64,000 nt of DNA from NCBI GenBank assembly GCA_910578885.1, contig CAJTSH010000022.1, positions 1 through 64,000 on the forward strand, in the 5' to 3' direction. The notes under the pieces are model-generated. The model worked only from the letters and a program-made list of their open reading frames with translations. It did no database searches and was not told where the DNA came from. This stretch comes from an uncultured Lachnospiraceae bacterium (GTDB lineage Bacteria > Bacillota > Clostridia > Lachnospirales > Lachnospiraceae). The translations under genes and the position numbers were made by a program. Of the stretch, positions 8,475-17,265 are shown in pieces. How positions within the stretch are numbered: the first letter of the stretch is position 1; each line of letters starts with the position of its first letter.

Positions 8475-9380
8475 ATGAGCAGGGTAGAATTAGGAGATTC
8501 GATTCAATTGATAAAGACTATAGAAGATGAATCAATACATCTGATTTTGTCTGATATACCATATGGAATAAATTATGAAAACTGGGATGTCCTACACAAA
8601 AATACAAATAGCGCTTTGTTAGGTAAAAGTCCAGCACAAGAAAGAAGTGGAACTGTTTTTAAAAATAGAGGAAAGCCATTAAATGGGTGGTCGCAGGCAG
8701 ATAAGAATATTCCCATAGAATATTATCAATGGTGTCGTACATGGTCAGATGATTGGCTTAGGGTGTTGAAACCGGGTGCCAGTTGTTTTATCTTTGCTGG
8801 TAGAAGAATGGCGCATAGATGTATTTGTGCAATGGAAGATACAGGTTTTATTTTTAAGGATATGATTGCATGGGAGAAAGATTCGGCTGCATATCGGGCA
8901 CAAAGACTTAGCTGTGTGTTTGATAGAAGAAATGATTTGGAGAATAGTGAGAGGTGGAAGGGATGGAAAATTGGTAATTTAAGACCTCTATTTGAGCCTA
9001 TTTTATGGTTCATGAAGCCATATCCACAGGGAAGCACACTGACAGACAATATTTTAGAGAATGGAATAGGGGCTTTTAATGAAGAAAAATTAAAGGAATT
9101 GTCCATTTGGAATGAGGGCTTAGAGGTCTGTTCCAATATTTTAAAAGTACAATCGCAAAAGTCTGATAGAGGATTGCATCCGACACAAAAAGCGGTTAGA
9201 TTGATGGAAATATTAATTTCTCTTGTGACTACAGAAAATCAGATTGTGTTAGATCCGTTTTGCGGCTGTGGAACAACACTTGTAGCGGCAGAAAAGCTGA
9301 ATAGGCAATATATTGGTTTTGAAATTAATCCAGAGTATTATAAAAATATTAGTTTAAGACTTAGAAAAGGAGCTAATTGA
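8475..9380 (+). CDS. HindIII-family DNA adenine methyltransferase
   Basis: A 301-residue beta-class N6-adenine/N4-cytosine DNA methyltransferase. The catalytic motif IV is SDIPYG (D27-Y30, a DPPY variant as in M.HindIII) and comes before the S-adenosylmethionine-binding motif I DPFCGCGT (about 260-267), the order of the beta class. HPTQKAVRLMEILI lies just before motif I. By similarity to M.HindIII it should methylate adenine in AAGCTT and protect the host from the endonuclease encoded directly upstream. The ATG follows the endonuclease stop without a gap (TGAATG), so translation is coupled. Confidence 0.92.
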   Translation: MSRVELGDSIQLIKTIEDESIHLILSDIPYGINYENWDVLHKNTNSALLGKSPAQERSGTVFKNRGKPLNGWSQADKNIPIEYYQWCRTWSDDWLRVLKPGASCFIFAGRRMAHRCICAMEDTGFIFKDMIAWEKDSAAYRAQRLSCVFDRRNDLENSERWKGWKIGNLRPLFEPILWFMKPYPQGSTLTDNILENGIGAFNEEKLKELSIWNEGLEVCSNILKVQSQKSDRGLHPTQKAVRLMEILISLVTTENQIVLDPFCGCGTTLVAAEKLNRQYIGFEINPEYYKNISLRLRKGAN

Positions 9381-9479
9381 TGATGAGAAAAGAAAGCGGG
9401 ATGCCAATGTTTTTCTGGCAGTGAGCGATTTGAAATAGTCGATAGCCTAGCACGAACGGTTGGTTTCTCCGAAAAAGAA

Positions 9480-9525
9480 GAACCCACGGTTGTACCACGA
9501 ATACAACTGTGGGTTCATTCTTTTT
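9480..9525 (+). terminator. strong, probably bidirectional terminator after the R-M pair
   Basis: 15-bp stem GAACCCACGGTTGTA (9480-9494) / TACAACTGTGGGTTC (9502-9516), one G-T pair, followed by ATTCTTTTT. An A-rich tract precedes the other arm (CGAAAAAGAA), so it could also act on the minus strand. It separates the R-M genes from the two-component system. Confidence 0.85.
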
Positions 9526-9687
9526 GTGCTGCCTGAACACCGTTATCTTTTTACCTACTGGTATTATAGTATATATGGTCTTGATTTGCAATTTACTTTC
9601 AGAAGGATTGGGGATTAAGTAATCAACGGATAACAGCGCAAAATGCAGTAATCCTAAAATAATCACAACACTGTGACAATTGTTTCA

Positions 9688-9716
9688 TTGCACCCCTCGC
9701 CTGATGGTGCTATCAT
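9688..9716 (+). promoter_or_regulatory. promoter of the two-component/ABC operon
   Basis: TTGCAC (9688-9693), a 17-base spacer and TATCAT (9711-9716), 33 bases before the response-regulator start. The remainder of the 9381-9749 gap holds the terminator above and no gene I can support. Confidence 0.5.
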
Positions 9717-9749
9717 AAGAGCAGATAAACATTCGGACAGAGGTGTGCA

Positions 9750-10421
9750 ATGGCAAAGATACTGATTGTAGAGGATGACAAAGAATTAAACCAAGGCTTG
9801 GCGTATGCACTAAGACAGGAACAGTATGAGGTGTGTGCAGCCGGTTCGCTGCGTGAAGCGCGGGAAATCTATGAGAGGGAGCAAGTGAATCTGGTACTTT
9901 TGGATGTAAATCTGCCGGACGGAGAAGGCTTTGGATTCTGCCGCTGGATGAGGAAAAGAAGCGAGACGCCGGTGCTGTTTCTGACGGCGAGGGATTTGGA
10001 GGAGGACATGCTGAAAGGATACGAGCTGGGTGCAGAGGATTATGTGACAAAGCCGTTTTCCATCCAAGTCCTTTTAAAGAAAATCCAAGTGGTCTTAAAA
10101 CGGTCGGAGGGCGTAAAAAGCAACCGGTATGATGATGGATTTTTAAAAATTGACTTTGATACGGCAAAGGTGGAGGTGGCAGGAGCGGATTGTCCGGTTA
10201 CGCCTACAGAATTTCGGATGCTGGGATTGTTCCTTGAAAATGCGGGACAGCTCTTGACGTACTCTCTGTTGTTGGATAGATTATGGGACAGCGGCGGAAA
10301 ATTTGTAGACAAGCATACGCTCGCAGTCAATGTGAACCGCCTGCGGGGCAAGATTGAAGACGAAGAACATAAATATATTTCAAATGTATATGGGATGGGA
10401 TACCAATGGTTGAAAAAATAG
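9750..10421 (+). CDS. OmpR/PhoB-family response regulator
   Basis: A 223-residue two-component regulator. Receiver domain: acidic pocket EDD at 8-10, phospho-acceptor D52 (LLDVNLPDG), LTARD and the conserved lysine in VTKPF. The C-terminal half (about 128-223) is a winged-helix DNA-binding domain with TPTEFRMLGLF, VDKHTLAVNVNRLRGKIE and a terminal YGMGYQW. It is first in an operon with the sensor kinase, an ABC ATPase and a large FtsX-type permease. That arrangement matches BceRS-BceAB-type modules, so the likely targets are its own exporter genes. The 3' end overlaps the kinase gene by 16 bases. Confidence 0.92.
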   Translation: MAKILIVEDDKELNQGLAYALRQEQYEVCAAGSLREAREIYEREQVNLVLLDVNLPDGEGFGFCRWMRKRSETPVLFLTARDLEEDMLKGYELGAEDYVTKPFSIQVLLKKIQVVLKRSEGVKSNRYDDGFLKIDFDTAKVEVAGADCPVTPTEFRMLGLFLENAGQLLTYSLLLDRLWDSGGKFVDKHTLAVNVNRLRGKIEDEEHKYISNVYGMGYQWLKK

Positions 10422-11332
10422 TGATAAGCGCCTGTGCTGCGGCGCTTTTTCTAATGTGGCTGAAGATGAGACAGTTAAAGAGAGATATTTATACATTTAC
10501 TGAGCAGTTGGAACAGTGCCTTGATGAAATGAGCTCCGGAAAGGATATAGGACATTTTTCCGAGTACAAAGATTCTCTTTGGGAAAAAATATATGAAAAA
10601 CTATGGGATTTGGAGCGGATCTGGCAGAGACAGAACCGGAAAAACGGCGAAGAAAAGCAGCGGATAAAAGAGCTGATTTCCGATATTTCCCATCAGACAA
10701 AAACGCCGCTTGCAAATATCAAGATGTATCTGGAAATTCTTGAAAGAGAAGAGGGCAGTCAGGAAAAGAGAGAAGAGTTTTTGGAAAAATTGAAAGGGCA
10801 GACGGAGAAGCTTGATTTCCTATTGCAGAGTATGGTGAAAATGTCCCGTCTGGAGACAGGAATCATTGAAATTCATGTGCGGGAAGCGAATCTTTTCACG
10901 ACGTTGGCAGGAGCTTTGGCGGCGATTGTGCCCAAGGCAGAGCAAAAACAGATTAGCTTGTATGTAGAGTGCCCGGAGCGGCTTATCGTGTGGCATGACC
11001 GGAAATGGACAGAGGAGGCGGTTTTTAACCTTCTTGACAACGCAGTAAAATATACAGAGCCGGGCGGAAAGATTCACGTTACAGCATCGAAACAGGAATT
11101 TTTTACGAAAATCAGTGTCAAGGATACCGGAAAGGGCATTGCAGTTGACAGACAGGCACAGATATTCGGCAGATTCTATCGGGAACCGGAAGTACATGAC
11201 GCAGAGGGTGTTGGCGTCGGACTATATCTGGCAAGAAAGATTCTTACCATGCAAAAAGGTTATATAGAGGTCGTTTCGGAGAATGGGAAGGGAGCGGATT
11301 TCCAAATGTATCTCCCGAATGAGGAAACATAA
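10406..11332 (+). CDS. sensor histidine kinase with a short sensor region
   Basis: A 308-residue membrane kinase with one hydrophobic segment at about 5-20, followed by a helical linker. The phospho-acceptor is H96 in SDISHQTKTPLANI. The catalytic ATPase has N-box NLLDNAVKY, G1 DTGKGI, FYREPEV and G2 GVGVGLYLARKI. There is almost no extracellular domain, as in intramembrane-sensing or BceS-like kinases, which rely on the partner transporter for sensing. It should phosphorylate the regulator encoded just upstream; the genes overlap. Confidence 0.9.
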   Translation: MVEKIVISACAAALFLMWLKMRQLKRDIYTFTEQLEQCLDEMSSGKDIGHFSEYKDSLWEKIYEKLWDLERIWQRQNRKNGEEKQRIKELISDISHQTKTPLANIKMYLEILEREEGSQEKREEFLEKLKGQTEKLDFLLQSMVKMSRLETGIIEIHVREANLFTTLAGALAAIVPKAEQKQISLYVECPERLIVWHDRKWTEEAVFNLLDNAVKYTEPGGKIHVTASKQEFFTKISVKDTGKGIAVDRQAQIFGRFYREPEVHDAEGVGVGLYLARKILTMQKGYIEVVSENGKGADFQMYLPNEET

Positions 11333-11420
11333 TCACGGTTTTGAGAAATTTTGCATTTGAGAGAGGTTTGTGATTATTATCCGATATGCTGAAATCATAA
11401 ACAAGGAAAGGAATGAGAGT

Positions 11421-12110
11421 ATGGAATCTTTAATTGTAAAAACACTGGCATTGAAGAAATATTACAGGCTTGGAGAGAATACGGTGCGCGCATTGGACGG
11501 AGTGGATTTTACGGTTTCGGAAGGGGAATTTGTTGCGATTGTCGGAAAATCGGGCAGCGGGAAAAGCACATTGCTGCATATGCTGGGCGGCCTGGATATA
11601 CCGACGGCTGGAGAAGTATTTGTAGACGGAAAGCAGTTATCACAGATGAGCAGGGAACAGCTTGCCATTTTCCGAAGGAGAAAGGTGGGCTTCGTGTTCC
11701 AAAGCTATAACCTTGTGCCGGATATGAATGTCTATGAAAATGTGATATTTCCGATAGAGCTGGACGGAGGATATGTTGATACTGAATTTATAGAAAAAAT
11801 CTTAAGCCTGCTGAAGCTGACAGAGAAAAAAGAGGCGCTTCCGAATATGTTATCCGGCGGGCAGCAGCAGAGGGTTGCAATTGCAAGAGCGCTTGCTGCA
11901 AAGCCGGCAATCCTTTTGGCAGATGAACCGACCGGAAATCTCGACACAGGAACCAGCCACGACGTCATGGGTCTGCTTAAGATGGCGGCAAAACAATACC
12001 AGCAGACGGTAATCCTGATTACCCACGATCAGGATGTTGCTCAGTTGGCAGACCGTATCGTCCGCATCGAGGACGGGAAAATCGTGAAGGGAAGTGAAGA
12101 CCATGCTTAA
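11421..12110 (+). CDS. ABC transporter ATP-binding protein, MacB/BceA type
   Basis: A 229-residue ATPase. Start at ATG 11421 (MESLIVKTLAL) is preferred over the in-frame upstream codon at 11370 because the purine-rich AAGGAAAGG lies just before it and the family starts here. Walker A is GKSGSGKST (42-50), followed by the Q-loop FVFQSYNLVPDMNV, signature LSGGQQQRVAIARAL, Walker B ILLADEPTGNLD and the ITHDQ switch histidine. This set is typical of MacB/LolD/BceA exporters. It overlaps the permease gene and should power it to export or sense cell-envelope-active peptides. The substrate is inferred from context only. Confidence 0.92.
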   Translation: MESLIVKTLALKKYYRLGENTVRALDGVDFTVSEGEFVAIVGKSGSGKSTLLHMLGGLDIPTAGEVFVDGKQLSQMSREQLAIFRRRKVGFVFQSYNLVPDMNVYENVIFPIELDGGYVDTEFIEKILSLLKLTEKKEALPNMLSGGQQQRVAIARALAAKPAILLADEPTGNLDTGTSHDVMGLLKMAAKQYQQTVILITHDQDVAQLADRIVRIEDGKIVKGSEDHA

Positions 12111-14592
12111 GAATAACAATGGAGCTATACTTACCAGAATGGCAAAGCGTTCTCTTGCCGGCAATAAAAGCAGATATGGGATTATATTTTTTGCAATTCT
12201 GCTTTCCGCATTTATGTTGTTTACTGTTTTAACGGTTGGCGTTACTTGGTTTCAAATGCAGAAGATCCAGAACATCCGTATGCGGGGAGCGGATTATGAT
12301 GTAATGTTGTATGGGGGCTTTACGGAGGAACAGTTAAAGGCTTGTGAAGAAAATAGGGACGTTGCGGCTGTGGGAGCGGAAGGTTTCGGCGCATGGGCTC
12401 TTAGCACAGATAGGGATACTAGCTTGCATTCCACTCTCGTGTGGGCGGATGAAAATAAGTGGGAGAAAATGCAGCAGGCGGCAAGAGAGTGGACAAGAGG
12501 CAGGTATCCGAAAAAGGATTATGAAGTTATGGCTACAAAGGCAGCGCTAAAGGACTGCGGATATGAGGAATTGGATATCGGTGATTCCTTCACGCTTACG
12601 TATGAGGATAATACGGGAAGCCACACGGCGGAATTTACGATATCCGGCATGTGGGACGGCTACGGAGATAAAAAGGTGTTCTATGTAGCAAAATCCTTCT
12701 TTGAGCATACCGGGTTCACATCAGAGGATTACGGGCGGGGATTTCTCTATATAAAATTTAAGCCGGCGCTTGTAACCGGGAAGATGAGACGGCAGTTAGA
12801 AGAGGATTTGATTTTGGGAGAAAGACAGGTATTGTTGTACGGGACAGAAACGGAAAGTTCGATGAGGATTCTGATTGGAATGACGGGGGTAATCGCTGTC
12901 ACCTGCTTGTGCGCCTATCTGTTGATTTATAATATTATGTATCTGTCGGTTTCCGGTAATATCCGCTGCTATGGTTTGCTGCAGACGGTTGGCATGACCG
13001 GCAGGCAGATTTACCGTCTGGTGCAAAGACAAATGATGTTTGTGGGGACAATTGGAATTGGAGGCGGAATCCTGCTTGGAGCGGCAGCTTCCTTTTTCGT
13101 AATACCTGGTGTTGTAAAGACGTTTGGAATACGCGAGGAGGATGTACGGATTGTGTTCCACCCCATGATTTTTCTGTTCAGTATTTTGGTTGCAGCGCTT
13201 ACCGTTTATCTGGGCAGCAGGAAGCCGGCAAGGATTGCCACAAAAATTTCGCCTGTGGAAGCGCTGGGATATCAGACAGTTTGGGGAAAACAGACGACAC
13301 AAAAAAGCGGAAAAGGCAGCTTGGCAGGGAGGCTTGCCAGAAATCAGATCCGTAAGGATAAAAAGAAAACGATTGTTGTGGTTCTGTCATTGGGCGTTTG
13401 CCTTTCGGTCTTTTTGTGTCTCGTAACCCTCATTGAAAGTCAGGGGGCAAGAAGCATTGTATCCAATTACATGGAAGCTGATCTGGTCTTAAAAAACGAT
13501 TCCATGACGATGGAGGAGCAGGACAAATGGAGGCCGCTGATGGATGCGTCATTTCTGCAGGAGCTTGAGGGGGAAGGCATAAAGGAAATTTATCCTATGT
13601 ATCAAGCGCAGATTGTCATTCCCTGGGGTTCGGAGTTTATGGATATGTGGATGACCAAATTTTATGATACGTACATGGGAGAGAGCTATGAGGACATTGT
13701 GGACGACTATAGGGCGCATCCCGAAAACTATGGTTCTTTTCTGACCGGAATTACGCTGCAGGAATTTGAGTATCTGAATGCGGCGCTTGGAGAACCGCTG
13801 AATGGAGCGGAATTTCAGGAGGGAAAAGCATGTATCTTATATGGAAGCGATCTGAATCTGGAAACGGAAGAGGTAATTGGGCAGAACATAGAGTTTGCGC
13901 TGTTTGGTGAACCGAAGACAATTTATGATATACAGATTGCCGGAATTACGGACGACATCTACTACGGAAATATGCCTGGGGCTGCGCCGACCCTGCTGGT
14001 AAGCGATACGTTTTTAAAACGCATTGCAAAAGAGCCCGGTGTATCCAAAGTGAGCGTCATATATGACAAGGAATATGATAAAGAGCAGGAAGAGAGAATC
14101 AAAGCAATGATGCAAAAAACGGATGGAGGGAAAGATTTTTCCTATGATTCAAAGCTGGAGGAAATGGAGGATGTGAGGAAGTCTCAGGGAAATATGATGG
14201 GAATCGGAGCTGGCATTACACTGATACTTGCTGTGATAGGAATTTTAAACTATGTCAATACGGTGTCCGGAAATATCCAGAGCAGGCAGGTGGAAATTGC
14301 CGTAATGGAAAGTGTCGGCATGACCGGACGGCAGGTGAAAAAACTGCTTGTCTTAGAAGGGCTTCTCTATGCGGCATTCTCCCTGTTCATAGCGGCAACA
14401 GCGGGACTTGGGGTCACCTATTATCTCTATCAGTCCATGAATTATCGGGGGATTCCATTTAGAATACCGCTTGTGCCGTCTCTTTGTATGACTTTGTGTG
14501 TTTTACTTATTTGCGTATCAATACCGCTTCTTTCCTACCGGATCTTGGTGGGAAAGAAGTCGGTGATAGAGCGGATCCGAAGGAAGGAGTAA
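12103..14592 (+). CDS. FtsX/MacB-type ABC transporter permease
   Basis: A membrane permease of about 829 residues. ATG 12103 fits the upstream GGGAAG better than ATG 12094; either overlaps the ATPase gene. The first transmembrane segment is at about 22-44. An extracellular domain follows, then a three-helix FtsX core with GLLQTVGMTGRQIYRL. A second half repeats the plan, with helix, large external domain and a core containing AVMESVGMTGRQVKKLL. The duplicated VGMTGRQ motif marks two FtsX domains. This layout is common for Lachnospiraceae antimicrobial-peptide exporters. Together with the ATPase and the two-component system it probably forms a self-regulated resistance module. Confidence 0.88.
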   Translation: MLKNNNGAILTRMAKRSLAGNKSRYGIIFFAILLSAFMLFTVLTVGVTWFQMQKIQNIRMRGADYDVMLYGGFTEEQLKACEENRDVAAVGAEGFGAWALSTDRDTSLHSTLVWADENKWEKMQQAAREWTRGRYPKKDYEVMATKAALKDCGYEELDIGDSFTLTYEDNTGSHTAEFTISGMWDGYGDKKVFYVAKSFFEHTGFTSEDYGRGFLYIKFKPALVTGKMRRQLEEDLILGERQVLLYGTETESSMRILIGMTGVIAVTCLCAYLLIYNIMYLSVSGNIRCYGLLQTVGMTGRQIYRLVQRQMMFVGTIGIGGGILLGAAASFFVIPGVVKTFGIREEDVRIVFHPMIFLFSILVAALTVYLGSRKPARIATKISPVEALGYQTVWGKQTTQKSGKGSLAGRLARNQIRKDKKKTIVVVLSLGVCLSVFLCLVTLIESQGARSIVSNYMEADLVLKNDSMTMEEQDKWRPLMDASFLQELEGEGIKEIYPMYQAQIVIPWGSEFMDMWMTKFYDTYMGESYEDIVDDYRAHPENYGSFLTGITLQEFEYLNAALGEPLNGAEFQEGKACILYGSDLNLETEEVIGQNIEFALFGEPKTIYDIQIAGITDDIYYGNMPGAAPTLLVSDTFLKRIAKEPGVSKVSVIYDKEYDKEQEERIKAMMQKTDGGKDFSYDSKLEEMEDVRKSQGNMMGIGAGITLILAVIGILNYVNTVSGNIQSRQVEIAVMESVGMTGRQVKKLLVLEGLLYAAFSLFIAATAGLGVTYYLYQSMNYRGIPFRIPLVPSLCMTLCVLLICVSIPLLSYRILVGKKSVIERIRRKE

Positions 14593-14598
14593 AGAAAC

Positions 14599-15129
14599 AT
14601 GAGAAAAATTTGTTTATTTATTGCAATGAGCCTTGACGGGTATATTGCGGATAGTAAAGGCGATGTCGATTGGCTGAAAGGACAAGGTAACGATAATGAG
14701 AATATTGATACCTATTCCGAGTTTGTAAAGAATATTGATACGATTTTGATGGGCTGGAATACCTATCATCAAATTGTAACTGAACTTTCTCCTGAGGAAT
14801 GGATATATAATCAGTTTACAACTTATGTAATTACGCATAACGAGTATACTTCCTCTGAGAATATTCGATTAACAAATATAAATCCTGTTGATTTGATTAA
14901 AACGTTAAAGAAAGAAAACGGAAAAGATATTTGGATATGTGGTGGGGCTAACCTTGTTCAGCAGTTAGTAAATGAGGACTTAATTGACTGCTATTATATT
15001 ACTATAATTCCAACACTTTTAGGCTCCGGTATTCGACTCTTTGAAAATGGCAAACAAGCGATTAAGCTAAGATTACTTAATACACAGTCATATAATGGTA
15101 TGACAGATTTAATCTATACACGAAGGTAG
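14599..15129 (+). CDS. dihydrofolate reductase-family (RibD C-terminal-like) protein
   Basis: A 176-residue protein of the RibD_C/DHFR-like superfamily. N-terminal MRKICLFIAMSLDGYIAD and DVDWL, then ILMGWNTYHQI, and a late ICGGANLVQQLVNEDLID are the family landmarks for NADPH binding. Relatives of the YwjB/YyaP type have no established substrate, so dihydrofolate itself should not be assumed. The start is 6 bases after the permease stop with AAGGAG before it, so it may be the last gene of that operon, but its AT-rich codon use differs from the transporter genes and suggests a separate origin. Confidence 0.85.
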   Translation: MRKICLFIAMSLDGYIADSKGDVDWLKGQGNDNENIDTYSEFVKNIDTILMGWNTYHQIVTELSPEEWIYNQFTTYVITHNEYTSSENIRLTNINPVDLIKTLKKENGKDIWICGGANLVQQLVNEDLIDCYYITIIPTLLGSGIRLFENGKQAIKLRLLNTQSYNGMTDLIYTRR

Positions 15130-15182
15130 AATCCAGCCAAAGAGGTTAGAAAGCTATCAATCCCAATTCCGGTTTGCAGGGA

Positions 15183-15229
15183 CGAAATCCCAATTGCATA
15201 AATACAGTTTGTGCAATTGGTGTATTTCG
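15183..15229 (+). other. nested inverted repeats, hairpin or H-type pseudoknot
   Basis: CCAATTGCA (15190-15198) pairs perfectly with TGCAATTGG (15212-15220); outer CGAAAT (15183-15188) pairs with ATTTCG (15224-15229). The loop segment AAATACA (15200-15206) can instead pair with TGTATTT (15221-15227), giving a second, mutually exclusive fold of pseudoknot type. No T-tract follows, so it is not a standard terminator. It is the only clear structure in the 15130-15481 gap between two convergent genes; a weak AACC/GGTT stem with T-run near 15427-15447 could stop + strand transcripts. Confidence 0.45.
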
Positions 15230-15481
15230 CTCTCAAACGCCGAAGACTTATTGTTGATGTTCAATATTCCACTGTAAGATTTCCTTTTTCACCTATATTA
15301 TATGCAAATTCTAGCTAGAGAATAACCTATTTTGCATTTTTGATTGTTGTATCATTGAAATTTTCCCTTGTAAATTGCCCATATATATAGAATCTTGGGA
15401 CGGATGTATTACTTCAATTGCCTCTAAACCGTAATTCATAAGGTTTTTTATAGTTTATATCTCCAGCATTTTACATAAGTT

Positions 15482-16861
15482 CTACTTTAAGAACAATTGA
15501 AGCAGCTTCTCATTTATATTCCGATAGGGTTGATAGCGCATCGGCAGATCCAGCCACGTTTTCTTGTCCACGATGCTCTTGGTGTGGGAGAAGGTGAAAA
15601 AACCTTCCCTGCCGTGGTAAGCCCCCATTCCGCTCTCGCCAAAGCCACCGAAGCCCATTTCGCTGGTAGCAAGGTGGATGATGGTATCATTGATGCAGCC
15701 GCCGCCAAAACCGCAGGAGGAAGTCACCGTTTTTGCAATCCTCTTGTCTGACGTGAAGAGATAGAGGGCAAGCGGATGCGGCATGGAGTTAATTTTTTGG
15801 ATGGCATTTGTGATGGAATCATACGTCAGTATCGGCAGCAGCGGTCCGAAAATTTCCTCCTGCATAACGGCGTCCGAAAAGGTGACATTGTCTAATACTG
15901 TCGGCTCTATCTGCAGAGTCTGGCTGTCAGAACTTCCGCCGATTACTGCCTTATTGCTGTCAATCAACCCTAAAATCCTTCTGAAATGCTTTTCGTTGAT
16001 GATTTTTCCATAGTCCTTGTTGGCAAGTGGAGAATCGCCGAATTGAAGTATAATCTGACGCTTGATTTCTTCCACAAGCTTTGACTTGACGGAGCTGTCA
16101 CAGAAAATGTAGTCGGGTGCGACGCAAGTCTGCCCGCAGTTTAAGAATTTACCGAATACAATCCGTTTTGCCGCCAGTTTGAGATTAGCGGTCTTTTCTA
16201 CGATACAGGGGCTTTTTCCGCCTAACTCCAATGTGACGGGGGTCAGATAAGCAGCAGCGCTCTTCATGACTTCTCTGCCGACGGACTGGCTTCCGGTGAA
16301 GAAAATATAATCAAAATGTTCACCGAGCAGGCAGGCGTTTTCTGCGCGCCCTCCGGTAACTACCGCGACATGGGAATCGGAGAAGCATTCTGAAATCATC
16401 CTTTGGATAAGTGCGCTGGTATAAGGCGAGTAGGCGCTTGGCTTTAAGATTACAGTATTTCCCGCAGCAATTGCATCCACAAGCGGATCTATTGTCAGCA
16501 GGAAGGGATAATTCCAAGGGCTCATAATCAGCACGACCCCATAAGGAGAGGGCTTCTGATAGCTTTTAGAAGCGAACTGGGCAAGAGGCGTATGGACTCT
16601 TTTTTCTTTCGCATAGGAGCGGATATGTCTGAGCATATAGCTGATTTCACTGAGCACAAGCCCTGTTTCACACATGTAGCTTTCAAATCTGCTTTTTCCT
16701 AAATCTTTGCGGATAGCGGTTTCAATTTCCGATTCGTATTTTCGGATACAGGTCTTTAGTTTTTTCAGTGCCGCAATTCGGCGGTTGATATCCAGCGTAG
16801 CTCCAGAGCAGAAGCGGGAACGCTGTTTTTCTACAAGCTGTTTGATTTCTGTTTCGTTCAT
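15482..16861 (-). CDS. aldehyde dehydrogenase, class 3-like
   Basis: A 459-residue NAD(P)-dependent aldehyde dehydrogenase that oxidises aldehydes to acids. Landmarks: SPWNYPF, GNTVILKPS (cofactor pocket), FTGSQSVGREVM, catalytic glutamate in LELGGKSPCIV and catalytic cysteine in NCGQTCVAPDY. Length and the absence of an N-terminal extension fit the class 3 group (AldH/YwdH-like), often linked to fatty or aromatic aldehydes. The gene reads leftwards and stands alone. Its ATG (minus strand) is set by AAAAGGAGG within leader copy F, and the stop of the short frame in that leader overlaps the start as ATGA. Confidence 0.92.
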   Translation of the reverse strand: MNETEIKQLVEKQRSRFCSGATLDINRRIAALKKLKTCIRKYESEIETAIRKDLGKSRFESYMCETGLVLSEISYMLRHIRSYAKEKRVHTPLAQFASKSYQKPSPYGVVLIMSPWNYPFLLTIDPLVDAIAAGNTVILKPSAYSPYTSALIQRMISECFSDSHVAVVTGGRAENACLLGEHFDYIFFTGSQSVGREVMKSAAAYLTPVTLELGGKSPCIVEKTANLKLAAKRIVFGKFLNCGQTCVAPDYIFCDSSVKSKLVEEIKRQIILQFGDSPLANKDYGKIINEKHFRRILGLIDSNKAVIGGSSDSQTLQIEPTVLDNVTFSDAVMQEEIFGPLLPILTYDSITNAIQKINSMPHPLALYLFTSDKRIAKTVTSSCGFGGGCINDTIIHLATSEMGFGGFGESGMGAYHGREGFFTFSHTKSIVDKKTWLDLPMRYQPYRNINEKLLQLFLK

Positions 16862-16923
16862 GGGTTCCTCCTTTTGACATGCTTTTCATGCCACCTGGGT
16901 AAAGTGGGAAGTTTAACAAGCAA
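16862..16923 (-). promoter_or_regulatory. conserved two-hairpin leader element, copy F
   Basis: Most diverged member of the five-copy family. Read on the minus strand: TTGCTTGTTAAACTTCCC, then ACTTTACCCAGGTGG, then hairpin GGCATG-aaaag-CATGTC (16892-16876), then exactly 14 nt with AAAAGGAGG before the ATG. The stem-2 pairs differ from other copies but stay complementary (G-C replaced by A-T, one G-T). Stem 1 is poorly kept. It contains a 21-codon frame from TTG 16923 (VKLPTLPRWHEKHVKRR) ending in the TGA that overlaps the aldehyde dehydrogenase ATG. The remaining gap to 17265 holds the sigma-factor promoter. Confidence 0.7.
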
Positions 16924-17128
16924 TAGCCTCGTTTTCGTTTGTCGCAGGCATTAAACGGTAATAGAATCGTTCTAATTCATTGGCATTCATAAGGACGGAG
17001 ACAGGATAAAGCGGATTTAAGATTGAAAGATGCCTTTGGCGCCCAAATCAATAGTATGCTAATAACGAAGATTATTTTAGATGAATTAAGGTCAATATTC
17101 AAGGGGAAATTTGTCTTTTGCATGCAGT

Positions 17129-17157
17129 TTGACGGCTGAAATAAAACATATTATGAT
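17129..17157 (+). promoter_or_regulatory. promoter of the ECF sigma/anti-sigma pair
   Basis: TTGACG (17129-17134), a 17-base spacer and TATGAT (17152-17157), 108 bases before the sigma gene. It looks like a housekeeping promoter rather than an ECF-type GAAC/CGT promoter. Apart from this and leader copy F, the 16862-17265 gap shows nothing I can support. Confidence 0.55.
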
Positions 17158-17265
17158 AGGTCGGAGAATGAAAAGGACAATCTGCAGAAAAATCATGCAA
17201 AACATGCAACCAATCCTGCTGATTTCCTACTATATAGGTGAAGGGATAAGAAGGGAGATGGCTGG

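Noticed and set aside
15497..15751. Plus-strand frame opposite the aldehyde dehydrogenase end
   Set aside because: Shadow frame; the minus-strand enzyme has all catalytic motifs.
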